64,000 nucleotides of DNA from Tardiphaga sp. P9-11 (GCF_008329525.1 NZ_NPKQ01000003.1:434001-498000), one strand, 5' to 3'; shown: positions 44,258 through 53,210, counted from the first letter of the stretch. A program made the numbers and translations. The notes: generated by a model not told the origin, from the letters alone.

Positions 44258-45871
44258 GTGCAGAGTCTTCTAGGTTTCCTTAAGGGTCTCGGCGCGGCGC
44301 GCCTGATGGCGATGGTTGCGGTGACGGCCGCGCTCATCGGCTTCTTTGCTTTCGTCATCATGCGGGTCACCACGCCCCAGATGACCACCCTGTTCACGGA
44401 CCTCAGCGTCGAGGACTCCTCGGCGATCATCAAGGACCTGGAACGTCAGGCCATTCCTTATGAGCTGAAGAACGACGGCGCCGCCATCATGGTGCCGAAG
44501 GACAAGGTCACCCGCCTCCGCATGAAGCTTGCCGAAGGCGGCCTTCCCAAGGGCGGCGGCGTCGGTTACGAGATCTTCGACAAGTCGGACGCCCTCGGAA
44601 CGACGAGTTTTGTTCAAAATATCAATCACTTAAGAGCTCTTGAAGGTGAATTGGCACGAACCATCCGGGCGATCGACCGGGTACAGTTCGCCCGCGTTCA
44701 CCTCGTGCTTCCCGAACGCCCCCTGTTCTCCCGCGAAGCGCCCGAGCCCTCAGCCTCGATCGTGGTCCGTGTCCGCGGTGCGCTCGACCCGCAGCAGGTT
44801 CGGGCGATCCGCCATGTCGTCGCCTCGGCGGTCAACGGCCTGAAGCCGGCCCGGGTTTCGATCGTCGACGAAGCCGGACAGTTACTCGCCGACGGCGCCG
44901 CTGACCCGACCATGGACGGTGCCACCGGTGACGAGCGCCGCGCCGGCTTCGAGAAACGGATGCGTAGCCAGGTCGAAGCGATCGTTTCCTCGGTGGTGGG
45001 CGCCGGTCGGGCCCGGGTCCAGCTCACGGCCGACTTCGATTACAACAAGGTCACGCAGACCTCCGACAAATTCGACCCGGAAGGCCGGGTTTTGCGCTCC
45101 AGCCAGAGCCGTGAAGAATCCTCCGCAGTCGGCGAGCGGGATGGCCAAGTCACCGTCAACAACGAACTGCCAGGCAATCAGGCGGCGGGCAACACGGGGA
45201 CGGCGAAGGATCAAAGCAAGAAGTCGGAAGAAACCAACAATTACGAAATCTCCCGCATCACCAAGACCGAAGTAACCGAAGCGGGCCGTGTCAATCGCAT
45301 CTCGGTCGCGGTATTGGTTGACGGCAGCTACACCAAGAACGAGAAGGGCGAGCAGGTCTACGCCCAACGCCCCAAGGAAGAACTCGATCGCATCGCAGCG
45401 CTGGTCCGTTCGGCCATTGGCTTTGACCAGAAGCGCGGCGATCAGGTCGAGGTCGTCAACCTGAAATTCGCCGAGGGCCCAACTGTCGTTCCGACGCCGG
45501 AGCCGACAGGTCTGCTCAGCATGATGCAGTTCACCAAGGATGACGTGATGCGCGTCATCGAGCTCGCGGTCATGATGCTGCTCGGCCTGGTCGTGATGTT
45601 CATGGTCATCCGCCCGCTAGTCCGCCGCGTCCTCGCCGCTGAGCCTGTGCCGGCGCTCCCTGCAGCCAACGCCCTCGTTCTTCCCGACGGTGTGGCCCTT
45701 AGCGCAGACGGACAGACCGTCATTCCTGCTGGTGGCCCCAATATGATCGACGTCGCTACCATCCAGGGTCAGGTCCACGCACAATCCGTGCATCGCGTGG
45801 GCGAACTGGCCGATCGTAACCCCAACGAAACCGCAGCCATTGTTCGCGCATGGCTGCAGGAACCGGCGTGA
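44258..45871 (+). CDS. fliF: flagellar M-ring protein FliF
   Basis: 537 residues from GTG 44258 (AGGGG upstream); TTG 44216 would add 14 atypical residues. First membrane span at about 18-38 (MVAVTAALIGFFAFVIM), then the YscJ/FliF ring-building motifs (FTDLSVEDSSAIIKDLERQA, LAEGGLPKGGGVGYEIFDKS, VQFARVHLVLPERPLFSRE), the linker domain, a second span (VIELAVMMLLGLVVMFMVI), and a C-terminal FliG-binding tail (ADRNPNETAAIVRAWLQE). It forms the MS ring of the basal body. Confidence 0.95.
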   Translation: MQSLLGFLKGLGAARLMAMVAVTAALIGFFAFVIMRVTTPQMTTLFTDLSVEDSSAIIKDLERQAIPYELKNDGAAIMVPKDKVTRLRMKLAEGGLPKGGGVGYEIFDKSDALGTTSFVQNINHLRALEGELARTIRAIDRVQFARVHLVLPERPLFSREAPEPSASIVVRVRGALDPQQVRAIRHVVASAVNGLKPARVSIVDEAGQLLADGAADPTMDGATGDERRAGFEKRMRSQVEAIVSSVVGAGRARVQLTADFDYNKVTQTSDKFDPEGRVLRSSQSREESSAVGERDGQVTVNNELPGNQAAGNTGTAKDQSKKSEETNNYEISRITKTEVTEAGRVNRISVAVLVDGSYTKNEKGEQVYAQRPKEELDRIAALVRSAIGFDQKRGDQVEVVNLKFAEGPTVVPTPEPTGLLSMMQFTKDDVMRVIELAVMMLLGLVVMFMVIRPLVRRVLAAEPVPALPAANALVLPDGVALSADGQTVIPAGGPNMIDVATIQGQVHAQSVHRVGELADRNPNETAAIVRAWLQEPA

Positions 45872-45876
45872 TCTGA

Positions 45877-46968
45877 ATGGCATCCGTTCCGCAAACCACC
45901 GGCGACAACAGCAGCGACATCGCCAGCGTCGTAGCCTCGCTGGCACAGCGCCAGGGCGGCCGCGCGCCGGCGAAGCCATTGAGCGGCCCGAAGCGCGCTG
46001 CCATCCTGATGCTGGCGCTGGGCGAACAGTATGGCGGCAAGGTCTGGGCGCAGCTCGACGACGACGAAGTGCGCGAGCTTTCAGTTCACATGTCGTCGCT
46101 CGGCACCATCGAGCCGGAGACAGTCGAAGATCTGCTGCTCGAATTCGTGTCACGGATGTCCGCCTCCGGCGCCTTGATGGGCACTTTCGATGCCACCGAG
46201 CGTCTGCTGACCCAGTATCTGCCGTCCGAGCGCGTCAGCGGTATCATGGAAGAAATCCGCGGTCCTGCCGGCCGCAACATGTGGGAAAAACTCTCCAACG
46301 TGCAGGAAGAAGTTCTCGCGAACTATCTCAAAAATGAATATCCGCAAACCATCGCCGTAGTGCTGTCGAAACTGAAGCCTGAGCATGCCGCCCGGGTGCT
46401 TGGTATCCTGCCAGAAGATCTCGCGCTCGACGTCATCAACCGCATGCTGAAGATGGAAGCGGTGCAGAAAGAGGTCATTGAGCGCGTCGAACAGACGCTG
46501 CGTGTCGAGTTCATGTCGAACCTCTCGCAGACCCGTCGTCGCGACGCGCACGAAGTCATGGCGGAAATCTTCAATAATTTCGACCGCCAGACCGAAACGC
46601 GATTCATCACCTCGCTGGAAGAAGACAATCGCGAGGCGGCAGAGCGCATCAAGGCGCTGATGTTTACCTTCGACGACCTCATCAAGCTGGATGCCGGCTC
46701 GGCACAGACCCTGATGCGCAGCATCGACAAGGACAAGCTCGGCATCGCATTGAAGAGCGCCAACGAGGAAGTCCGCGCCTTCTTCATGGGCAACATGTCG
46801 TCCCGCGCAGCCAAGATGCTGACCGACGATATGGCCGCGCTCGGCCCGGTCCGCCTGCGCGACGTCGACGAAGCACAGGCACTTCTCGTTAATCTCGCCA
46901 AGGATCTCGCGGCCAAGGGCGAAATCGTGCTGACGAAGAACCGCGCCGACGACGAGCTGGTGTATTAA
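45877..46968 (+). CDS. fliG: flagellar motor switch protein FliG
   Basis: 363 residues. N-terminal FliF-binding domain ([20 protein letters not shown]), middle domain ([40 protein letters not shown]) with the EHxx surface motif as EHAA, and the C-terminal torque domain containing the charged helix ([24 protein letters not shown]). It couples the stator to the rotor and sets rotation direction with FliM/FliN. Its TAA stop overlaps the next ATG by one base (TAATG). Confidence 0.95.
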   Translation: MASVPQTTGDNSSDIASVVASLAQRQGGRAPAKPLSGPKRAAILMLALGEQYGGKVWAQLDDDEVRELSVHMSSLGTIEPETVEDLLLEFVSRMSASGALMGTFDATERLLTQYLPSERVSGIMEEIRGPAGRNMWEKLSNVQEEVLANYLKNEYPQTIAVVLSKLKPEHAARVLGILPEDLALDVINRMLKMEAVQKEVIERVEQTLRVEFMSNLSQTRRRDAHEVMAEIFNNFDRQTETRFITSLEEDNREAAERIKALMFTFDDLIKLDAGSAQTLMRSIDKDKLGIALKSANEEVRAFFMGNMSSRAAKMLTDDMAALGPVRLRDVDEAQALLVNLAKDLAAKGEIVLTKNRADDELVY

Positions 46969-47588
46969 TGGCGGCCCCCGCAAAATTCCTGTTCGATATG
47001 GACTTCGCGGCGCCCGACAAGGCGCGTGCACCCGCGATCACGCCGGCCGAGATCGCCGAGAGGCTCGCCACCGCCGAAGCCCAAGCCTATCGCGCTGGCT
47101 TCGATGCCGCGCAGCGCGAGGCCAAAGCCGAGGCTGACCGCCGCGCTGCATTGGCACTGGAACAGATCGGCGTGGCGATCTCGTCGATCTCGTCGCGCTT
47201 CGGGGCCATCGAATCCAAGATGGAGACCGAGGCAGTCGATGTCGCGGTGTCGGTGGCGCGCAAGCTCTGCAATGAATTGATCGCCGTCGAGCCGCTCACC
47301 GAGGTGATGGCCCTGGTGCACGACTGTTTCAAGAATCTGGTGTCGACACCGCATCTCGTGGTGCGCATTAACGACCAGCTCTATGACGAAGCACGCGAAC
47401 GCATCGAGAAACAGGCCAAACAAAGCGGCTTCGCCGGCCGCCTTGTCATTCTCGCCGAGCCGGACATCGAAAATGGCGACTGCAGAATCGAATGGGCAGA
47501 TGGCGGCGTCGTGCTGGAACGCGCAACCATCGACGCCAAGATCAACGAACTTGTCGGACGCTACATGGCGTCGCGCAATCAGGCCTGA
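46968..47588 (+). CDS. fliH: FliH/FlbE-type flagellar export regulator
   Basis: 206 residues. A short N-terminal motif (KFLFDMDFAAPD), a charged Ala/Glu-rich helix with spaced small residues (AERLATAEAQAYRAGFDAAQ) and a C-terminal FliH domain (AVDVAVSVARKLCNELIAVE, GRLVILAEPDIENGDCRIEW). In Caulobacter the matching gene in this position is called flbE/fliH. It should bind the FliI ATPase and dock the export apparatus at the motor. Coupled to fliG by TAATG. Confidence 0.85.
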   Translation: MAAPAKFLFDMDFAAPDKARAPAITPAEIAERLATAEAQAYRAGFDAAQREAKAEADRRAALALEQIGVAISSISSRFGAIESKMETEAVDVAVSVARKLCNELIAVEPLTEVMALVHDCFKNLVSTPHLVVRINDQLYDEARERIEKQAKQSGFAGRLVILAEPDIENGDCRIEWADGGVVLERATIDAKINELVGRYMASRNQA

Positions 47589-47609
47589 CAGGGCTGTGAG
47601 GACTAGAAC

Positions 47610-47954
47610 ATGAGCGATCCACAGGTACCGCTTCCCGATCTCGATGCCACCGACCCCGGCGCGATGGGAGACGTGGGCTATGCTGACGAGGAACAGGTCA
47701 CACGCATTGCCGCCGATCTCGAAGCGGTCTTCGACGTTCCGGTTCAGGTATCGGCCGTGCTTGGCCGCTCCAAGATGGGCGTGGGTGAATTGTTGAAACT
47801 CGGCCCCGGCACCGTACTCGAACTCGACCGCCGCGTTGGTGAAGCGATCGACATCTACGTGAACAACCGCCTGGTGGCGCGCGGCGAAGTCGTGCTGGTC
47901 GAGGAAAAACTCGGCGTCACCATGACAGAAATCATCAAGGCCGAACGCGGCTAG
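47610..47954 (+). CDS. fliN: flagellar motor switch protein FliN
   Basis: 114 residues. The SpoA/FliN domain occupies the C-terminal 80: VFDVPVQVSAVLGRSKMGVG, ELLKLGPGTVLELDRRVGEA, VNNRLVARGEVVLVEEKLGV. Part of the C-ring with FliM and FliG. It lies 21 bases after fliH and 53 bases before flbD. Confidence 0.93.
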   Translation: MSDPQVPLPDLDATDPGAMGDVGYADEEQVTRIAADLEAVFDVPVQVSAVLGRSKMGVGELLKLGPGTVLELDRRVGEAIDIYVNNRLVARGEVVLVEEKLGVTMTEIIKAERG

Positions 47955-48007
47955 TGCCGAACAAGCGGCGCCTCACTGGCGCGACCAGGATATAACAGGA
48001 GATCACC

Positions 48008-49393
48008 ATGCGGCTTCTCATCGTTGGTACCCTCAAGGGCCAGCTCACCACCGCCACCAAGATCGCCATGGATAACGGGGCCTCCGTCGTTCACGCCGAA
48101 GGTCACGAACAGGCGATGGGCGTGTTGCGCAGCGGCAAGGGCGCAGACCTTCTGCTGGTCGATGTTGCTCTCGATATCCGCGACCTCGTGATGCGCCTTG
48201 AGGCCGAACACATCCATGTGCCGATCGTCGCCTGCGGCATCACCACCGATGCCCGCGCAGCCGTCGCCGCGATCCATGCCGGCGCCAAGGAATACATCCC
48301 GCTGCCCCCGGACCCGGAACTGATCGCCGCCGTTCTGGCCGCCGTCGCCAACGACTCCCGCGAACTGATCTATCGCGACGAAATGATGGGCAAGGTCGTC
48401 AAGCTGGCCCAGCAGATCGCCGGTTCCGACGCTTCGGTGATGATCACCGGTGAATCCGGCACCGGCAAGGAGGTGCTGGCGCGTTACGTCCATACCCGCT
48501 CGAACCGCGCCAAGAAGCCATTCATCAGCATCAACTGTGCCGCGATCCCGGAGCATCTCCTGGAGTCCGAACTGTTCGGCCATGAGAAAGGCGCCTTCAC
48601 CGGCGCGATCGCACGTCGCATCGGCAAGTTCGAAGAAGCCACTGGTGGTACGCTGCTGCTCGACGAAATCTCCGAAATGGACGTCCGCCTGCAGTCGAAG
48701 CTGCTGCGCGCGATTCAGGAGCGTGTCATCGACCGCGTTGGCGGCACTCGCCCCGTACCGGTCGATATCCGCATCATTGCGACCTCGAACCGCAATCTGT
48801 CCGACGCCGTGCGCGAAGGCACGTTCCGCGAAGATCTGCTGTTCCGTCTCAACGTCGTCAATCTGAAGATCCCGCCGCTGCGCGATCGGCCGGCCGATAT
48901 TCTCGAACTGGCGCAGCATTTCGCCAAAAAATATGCCGGCGCGAATGGCGTGCCGGTGCGCCCGATCTCCGCCGAGGCGCGGCGTGTGCTTACCACCAAT
49001 CGCTGGCAGGGCAACGTCCGTGAACTCGAAAACACCATCCACCGTTCGGTGCTGATGGCCAACGGCGACGAGATCGGCGCGGATGCCATCCTGACCCCGG
49101 ATGGCGATCGCCTCGACCTCGCCAAGACGGTGCCAGCCGTGGCCCATGCCACCATGGCAGCAGAGACGGTGACCCGCGCGCTGGTCGGCCGCACCGTCGC
49201 CGATGTCGAACGCGATCTGATCCTGGAAACGTTGAAGCACTGCCTCGGCAACCGCACCCATGCGGCCAACATTCTCGGCATCTCGATCCGCACGCTGCGC
49301 AACAAGCTGAACGAATATGCAGATGGCGGTCTGCCGATCACCCCTGCGGGAGCAGGTGCCGGCGACTATCGTGCCGCCATGGGCGCGATGTAA
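48008..49393 (+). CDS. flbD: sigma-54-dependent flagellar regulator FlbD
   Basis: 461 residues. Receiver-like domain (1-120) lacks the acidic pair near residues 7-9 (reads LLIVGTLKG) but keeps Asp52 (LLLVDVALD). AAA+ domain: Walker A GESGTGKE, GAFTGA sigma-54 contact loop, Walker B TLLLDEISEMD, arginine region FREDLLFRLNVV. Fis-type HTH at the end (GNRTHAANILGISIRTLRNK). The atypical receiver fits FlbD, which in Caulobacter is controlled by FliX rather than by ordinary phosphorylation. It probably activates the fliK promoter at 41382 and represses fliF. Confidence 0.92.
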   Translation: MRLLIVGTLKGQLTTATKIAMDNGASVVHAEGHEQAMGVLRSGKGADLLLVDVALDIRDLVMRLEAEHIHVPIVACGITTDARAAVAAIHAGAKEYIPLPPDPELIAAVLAAVANDSRELIYRDEMMGKVVKLAQQIAGSDASVMITGESGTGKEVLARYVHTRSNRAKKPFISINCAAIPEHLLESELFGHEKGAFTGAIARRIGKFEEATGGTLLLDEISEMDVRLQSKLLRAIQERVIDRVGGTRPVPVDIRIIATSNRNLSDAVREGTFREDLLFRLNVVNLKIPPLRDRPADILELAQHFAKKYAGANGVPVRPISAEARRVLTTNRWQGNVRELENTIHRSVLMANGDEIGADAILTPDGDRLDLAKTVPAVAHATMAAETVTRALVGRTVADVERDLILETLKHCLGNRTHAANILGISIRTLRNKLNEYADGGLPITPAGAGAGDYRAAMGAM

Positions 49394-49576
49394 TTACGCG
49401 AAGAATGACAACGACGCGCCCCGCGAATAGCTCGGCGCGTCCTGCTTGCGAAAAATCTTGATCGGATCGCCCGGCGCCAATTCCTGCCGGGTGAACATCG
49501 CATAAGCATAAAGCGCGAGATAACCGATGGATATCGCGCCGATCACATAGACGACCCAGGTGCCGATCAGCTTCAT
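49394..49576 (-). CDS. small single-span membrane protein
   Basis: 60 residues from ATG 49576, which overlaps the stop of the preceding DUF4345 gene (ATGA, 49573-49576). One membrane span (WVVYVIGAISIGYLALYAYA) and a polar C-terminus (QELAPGDPIKIFRKQDAPSY). The coupling to its neighbour supports translation. Not recognised. Its stop abuts that of flbD on the other strand without overlap. Confidence 0.58.
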   Translation of the reverse strand: MKLIGTWVVYVIGAISIGYLALYAYAMFTRQELAPGDPIKIFRKQDAPSYSRGASLSFFA

Positions 49577-49980
49577 ACCGAAGCACCCCTTCGGACCAGA
49601 TGGCGATGCCATAGCCAGATCAGCGGCACGACCACGAGTTCTCCAAGCAGACTGATCAGGAGTCCCACCGTCGGAAAGCCGTGACCGATCACCGCCAGCA
49701 AACGCGCACCCGCACCGAAAACGAGGATGAAGGTCACGATCGAAATCCGCTCAAAGCGCTTTTCGATCTGCGGGATCGCCGACCAGTAGATCAGCCCGAC
49801 CGCCACCAGCACGCCCTTGATGAAGCGCACATAGCCTTCCATCGTCACGCCGAGCCTGACACCCGACAGGCTGGTGCCGAACAGCACGCCGGTCAGGCCG
49901 AAGGTGATGGCGACAAGGCCGACAATCGCCAGCGCGATCTGAAGCAGTCTGCGTTCCAAAGCTGGTCTCCCGAGGCTCAA
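49573..49980 (-). CDS. DUF4345 membrane protein
   Basis: 135 residues with four hydrophobic segments. The pattern VRFIKGVLVAVGLIYWSAIP, QIEKRFERISIVTFILVFGA and GARLLAVIGHGFPTVG, ending LGELVVVPLIWLWHR, is that of DUF4345 four-helix membrane proteins. A paralogue lies at 59251-59661. Function unknown. Forms a two-gene unit with the small membrane protein that overlaps its stop. Confidence 0.78.
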   Translation of the reverse strand: MSLGRPALERRLLQIALAIVGLVAITFGLTGVLFGTSLSGVRLGVTMEGYVRFIKGVLVAVGLIYWSAIPQIEKRFERISIVTFILVFGAGARLLAVIGHGFPTVGLLISLLGELVVVPLIWLWHRHLVRRGASV

Positions 49981-50149
49981 GCAGCCTTATAACTGCGTCA
50001 TGGGGCGACAATGAGCAACCGGCCACAGTGGCGCAGCCGGACCTGTGCTTCGGCCCGCTTGCACCGACCGCGCGAATGGTTAGCTTGCCCCTGTGAGTCG
50101 CGGCAAATTGGGCTGCGAACCGCTTCCCCGAGACGCCAGTCATAGCTCA

Positions 50150-51259
50150 ATGCCGACCTTTACCCCGCATCAGGATGCCGCGCTGAAAGCAGTCGATGAC
50201 TGGCTAAAAGCGAAGCCCGGCCGCAACGGCACACCGCAGGTGTTCCGGCTGTTCGGCTTTGCCGGCACGGGAAAGACCACGTTGGCGCGGCATGTCGCCG
50301 ATAATGTCGATGGTGAGGTGAAATTTGCGGCCTTCACCGGCAAGGCCGCGCTGGTGATGCGCAACAAGGGCTGCGACGGCGCGTCCACGATTCATTCACT
50401 GATCTACCGCGCCCGTGAAAGCGGCGAGGAACAGCCGAATTTCGAATTGTGGGATGATGCGCCGGCTTCGAAGGCCAAGCTGATCGTGATCGACGAATGC
50501 TCCATGGTGGACGCCGAACTCGGCCGCGACCTATTGTCGTTCGATTGCCCGCTGTTGGTGCTCGGCGATCCCGCGCAGTTGCCGCCAATCCAGGGCGGCG
50601 GCTTTTTCACCGAGACCGAACCCGACGTGATGCTGACGGAAGTGCATCGCCAGGCCGAACACGATCCGATCGTGCGGATGTCGATGGATGTGCGCGAGGG
50701 TCGCTCGCTGCAGCCCGGGCAATACGGTCTGAGCGAAATCGTCTCACGCAAGGCGCTCGATCCGGACCGCGTCATGGCTGCCGATCAGGTGTTGGTCGGC
50801 CGCAACAATACGCGGCGCGCCTACAACATGCGCGTGCGTCAGAAGCTCGGCATCGAGGACCTGTTGCCGGTGGCCAATGACAAGCTGGTCTGCCTACGCA
50901 ACAATCGCAAGAAAGTGCTGTTCAATGGCGGCCTGTGGCGCGTGAAGGCGCGCGCGGCGTCGAAATCGCAGATCATCACCATGCGGATTTCCCCCGACGA
51001 GGACTTCGGCGGCAAGGTCACCAAGGTCTCGGTGCGCGCCGACTGTTTCTCGGGCGGTGTCGAAACGCTGCCCTGGGAGCAGCGTAAGCCCTATGACGAG
51101 TTCGATTACGGTTACGTGCTGACCGTGCACAAAAGCCAGGGCTCGCAATGGGATGATGTCGTCCTGTTCGACGAGAGCTTTGCATTTCAGGAGAGCCGCG
51201 CCCGCTGGCTCTACACCGGCATCACCCGTGCCGCGAAGCGCTTGAGCATCGTGGTGTAG
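50150..51259 (+). CDS. RecD/Dda-like superfamily 1 DNA helicase
   Basis: 369 residues from ATG 50150. Motif I FGFAGTGKTTLARHVADN, motif II LIVIDECSMVDAEL, motif III LLVLGDPAQLPPIQGGGFF and VMLTEVHRQAEHDPI. C-terminal UvrD_C_2 domain: YVLTVHKSQGSQWDDVVLFD and WLYTGITRAAKRLSIVV. A compact single-polypeptide SF1B helicase with 5'-3' polarity expected, like T4 Dda. Likely role in repair or replication restart. Monocistronic. Some relatives sit in phages, but nothing else here is phage-like. Confidence 0.88.
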   Translation: MPTFTPHQDAALKAVDDWLKAKPGRNGTPQVFRLFGFAGTGKTTLARHVADNVDGEVKFAAFTGKAALVMRNKGCDGASTIHSLIYRARESGEEQPNFELWDDAPASKAKLIVIDECSMVDAELGRDLLSFDCPLLVLGDPAQLPPIQGGGFFTETEPDVMLTEVHRQAEHDPIVRMSMDVREGRSLQPGQYGLSEIVSRKALDPDRVMAADQVLVGRNNTRRAYNMRVRQKLGIEDLLPVANDKLVCLRNNRKKVLFNGGLWRVKARAASKSQIITMRISPDEDFGGKVTKVSVRADCFSGGVETLPWEQRKPYDEFDYGYVLTVHKSQGSQWDDVVLFDESFAFQESRARWLYTGITRAAKRLSIVV

Positions 51260-51322
51260 CGCGCGTATTGTGCAATCCATCGCATGTGTTGATCTGACGC
51301 ATTTCCGACCATCATGCATCGT

Positions 51323-51347
51323 GGAACCATATGGCCACTCGAACGTT
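51323..51347 (+). promoter_or_regulatory. EcfG (general stress sigma) promoter of the BA14K gene
   Basis: GGAAC (51323-51327), 16-base spacer, CGTT (51344-51347): exact match to the alphaproteobacterial EcfG consensus GGAAC-N16/17-CGTT, placed 31 bases before the ATG at 51379. Confidence 0.7.
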
Positions 51348-51378
51348 TGGGCCACTTACGCATAAGAAGGAGTTCGAT

Positions 51379-51771
51379 ATGCATCCCGCGAAAATCCTGA
51401 CGATGGCCACGATGATCGGCGCAAGCGCGCTGGCGTTTTCGGCGCCGGCGACGTCGGCGCCACTGATCACGCAGCCCGGCCTCGCCAGCGCCGTACCGTC
51501 GGCCACCGAGAACGTGCAGTATTATCGCCGCTACGGTTATGGCCCGCGTTATGGCTACGGTCCGGGCTATGGCTATCGCCGGGGACCCGACGCCGGCGCC
51601 GTGATCGGCGGCCTCGCAGCGGGTGCGATCATCGGCGGCGCGATTGCCGCCAGTCAGGCCAACGCGGCGGCCCAGCAAAATGCAGCCTATTGCTCGCGGC
51701 GCTATCGCTCCTACGATCCAGCGTCAGGCACCTATCTGAACAACGACGGCAACCGTTATCCCTGCCCATAA
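51379..51771 (+). CDS. BA14K-family secreted protein
   Basis: 130 residues from ATG 51379 with AAGAAGGAG upstream. Signal peptide MHPAKILTMATMIGASALAF, then a Tyr/Gly/Arg-rich segment (RYGYGPRYGYGPGYGYRRGP), a glycine-rich membrane-compatible helix (GAVIGGLAAGAIIGGAIAAS) and the BA14K C-terminus (YCSRRYRSYDPASGTYLNND GNRYPCP). Brucella BA14K is an immunoreactive, lectin-like envelope protein. The EcfG-type promoter suggests general-stress induction. Confidence 0.86.
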   Translation: MHPAKILTMATMIGASALAFSAPATSAPLITQPGLASAVPSATENVQYYRRYGYGPRYGYGPGYGYRRGPDAGAVIGGLAAGAIIGGAIAASQANAAAQQNAAYCSRRYRSYDPASGTYLNNDGNRYPCP

Positions 51772-51797
51772 GCGGACAGCGTCATCACCCAACAGGA

Positions 51798-51828
51798 AGC
51801 CGCGGATATGTGTTCCGCGGCTTTTTTG
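51798..51828 (+). terminator. terminator after the BA14K gene
   Basis: AGCCGCGG, loop ATATGTGTT, CCGCGGCT then TTTTTT: a clean intrinsic terminator 27 bases after the stop codon. Confidence 0.88.
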
Positions 51829-51988
51829 TATCCCTCGTCCACCCTCACGAACTCGTGTGCGGTAGCGCGTAACAAGCGGCATCCTCTTTCGTATCTGGGA
51901 TATGCCGACCGGAAATGCCGATTGCGAACCACGCGGCCCGGTCTAGACTGCCGGCCATCCGGCCATCGATCATCCAAGAGGACCTGCT

Positions 51989-52705
51989 ATGCGCCGCTCC
52001 CTGTTCAGCCGCCTCTCGCTCTGTGCCGTTGCCGGCGCACTGGCGATGTCGACCTCCCTCGTTGCCCCCACGTTCGCTGCCGAAGAGGCCGTCATCATTC
52101 CCGCACCGACGGCTGACGCATCGGCGACCACGGGGATCCAGACTGCGGTGATTGCGGGTGGGTGCTTCTGGGGCGTTCAGGGGGTATTCCAGCACACCGC
52201 AGGCGTCGTCAACGCCGTGTCCGGCTATGCCGGCGGCTCCAAGAGCTCCGCCAATTACACCGCGGTCAGCACCGGTTCGACCGGGCATGCCGAAGCGGTC
52301 GAGATCAAATATGACCCGCAGAAGATCAGCTACGGCAAGATCCTGCAGATCTATTTCTCGGTCGCGCATGATCCGACCCAGCTGAATCGCCAGGGACCGG
52401 ATTCCGGCACGCAATATCGTTCGGAAATCTTCGCGACCACGCCGGAGCAGAAGAAGGTGGCCGAAACCTATATCGCCCAGCTCAATGCCGCGAAGGTCTA
52501 CAAGAAGCCGATCGTCACCAAGCTCGGAATGCTCGAAGCCTTCTACCCGGCGGAGGCCTATCATCAGGACTACCTGACGCTGCACCCCAACCAGCCCTAT
52601 ATTGCCTATAACGATATTCCGAAGGTCGAGAACCTGAAGAAGATCTTTGCCCAGAACTATATCGAGAAGCCGACGCTGGTGAGCGCGTCGAAGGTCACGA
52701 ATTGA
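51989..52705 (+). CDS. msrA: exported peptide-methionine (S)-S-oxide reductase MsrA
   Basis: 238 residues. Signal peptide (SLCAVAGALAMSTSLVAPTF, then AAEE), then the MsrA domain: catalytic motif AGGCFWGVQGVFQ, GYAGGSKSSANYTAVSTGST, GHAEAVEIKYDP, LQIYFSVAHDPTQLNRQGPD and FYPAEAYHQDYL. Apart from the catalytic cysteine the mature protein has no cysteine, so it is a 1-Cys MsrA without resolving residues and needs an external reductant. It repairs S-sulfoxides of methionine in periplasmic proteins. Confidence 0.93.
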   Translation: MRRSLFSRLSLCAVAGALAMSTSLVAPTFAAEEAVIIPAPTADASATTGIQTAVIAGGCFWGVQGVFQHTAGVVNAVSGYAGGSKSSANYTAVSTGSTGHAEAVEIKYDPQKISYGKILQIYFSVAHDPTQLNRQGPDSGTQYRSEIFATTPEQKKVAETYIAQLNAAKVYKKPIVTKLGMLEAFYPAEAYHQDYLTLHPNQPYIAYNDIPKVENLKKIFAQNYIEKPTLVSASKVTN

Positions 52706-52708
52706 CCT

Positions 52709-52741
52709 GGTTAATGAATTGACCGGGTCAATATATTAACC
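52709..52741. promoter_or_regulatory. long palindrome upstream of msrB
   Basis: GGTTAAT-GA-ATTGACC-G-GGTCAAT-AT-ATTAACC: nested 7-base arms around one central G. Further ATTGACC and ACTGACC half-sites flank it (52701-52707 and 52752-52758). There is no T-run, so an operator is more likely than a terminator. The protein is unknown. Confidence 0.45.
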
Positions 52742-52796
52742 GAGGTCACCAACTGACCTGAGCGCTTGCAGCCACGCCGAACGGGAAGGAGAGACA

Positions 52797-53210
52797 ATGA
52801 CCGATACCAAGACGACGCCCGGCAAGGTGGAGAAGAGCGAAGCCGAATGGCGCCGCGAACTGACCCCCATGCAGTATGCGGTGCTGCGCGAAAAGGCGAC
52901 CGAGCGTCCGTTCACCGGCGAGTACGAGCATGACCACACGCCGGGCACCTTCGTTTGCGCCGGCTGCGGCCAGACGCTGTTCGAATCCGATGCCAAGTTC
53001 GATTCCGGTTGCGGCTGGCCGAGCTTCACGCAGCCCTCACGAGAAAGTCATGTCGACGAAGAACGCGACGTGACTCACGGCATGGTCCGCACGGAAGTGC
53101 TGTGTTCCAAGTGCAATGGCCATCTCGGACATGTGTTCGACGATGGTCCGGGCCCGACGGGATTGCGCTATTGCATCAACTCCGCGGCCTTGAAACTTCA
53201 GCCTAAATAA
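52797..53210 (+). CDS. msrB: peptide-methionine (R)-S-oxide reductase MsrB
   Basis: 137 residues, no signal peptide. MsrB fold with two zinc CxxC pairs ([11 protein letters not shown] and [11 protein letters not shown]), [31 protein letters not shown] with the catalytic cysteine, and SAALKL. It reduces R-sulfoxides of methionine in cytoplasmic proteins. It lies 91 bases after msrA, separated by a palindrome, so the pair may be co-transcribed but acts in different compartments. Confidence 0.95.
   Translation: MTDTKTTPGKVEKSEAEWRRELTPMQYAVLREKATERPFTGEYEHDHTPGTFVCAGCGQTLFESDAKFDSGCGWPSFTQPSRESHVDEERDVTHGMVRTEVLCSKCNGHLGHVFDDGPGPTGLRYCINSAALKLQPK

Noticed and set aside
47951-49261. 436-codon minus-strand ORF opposite flbD
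   Set aside because: Shadow of flbD; no domain recognised.
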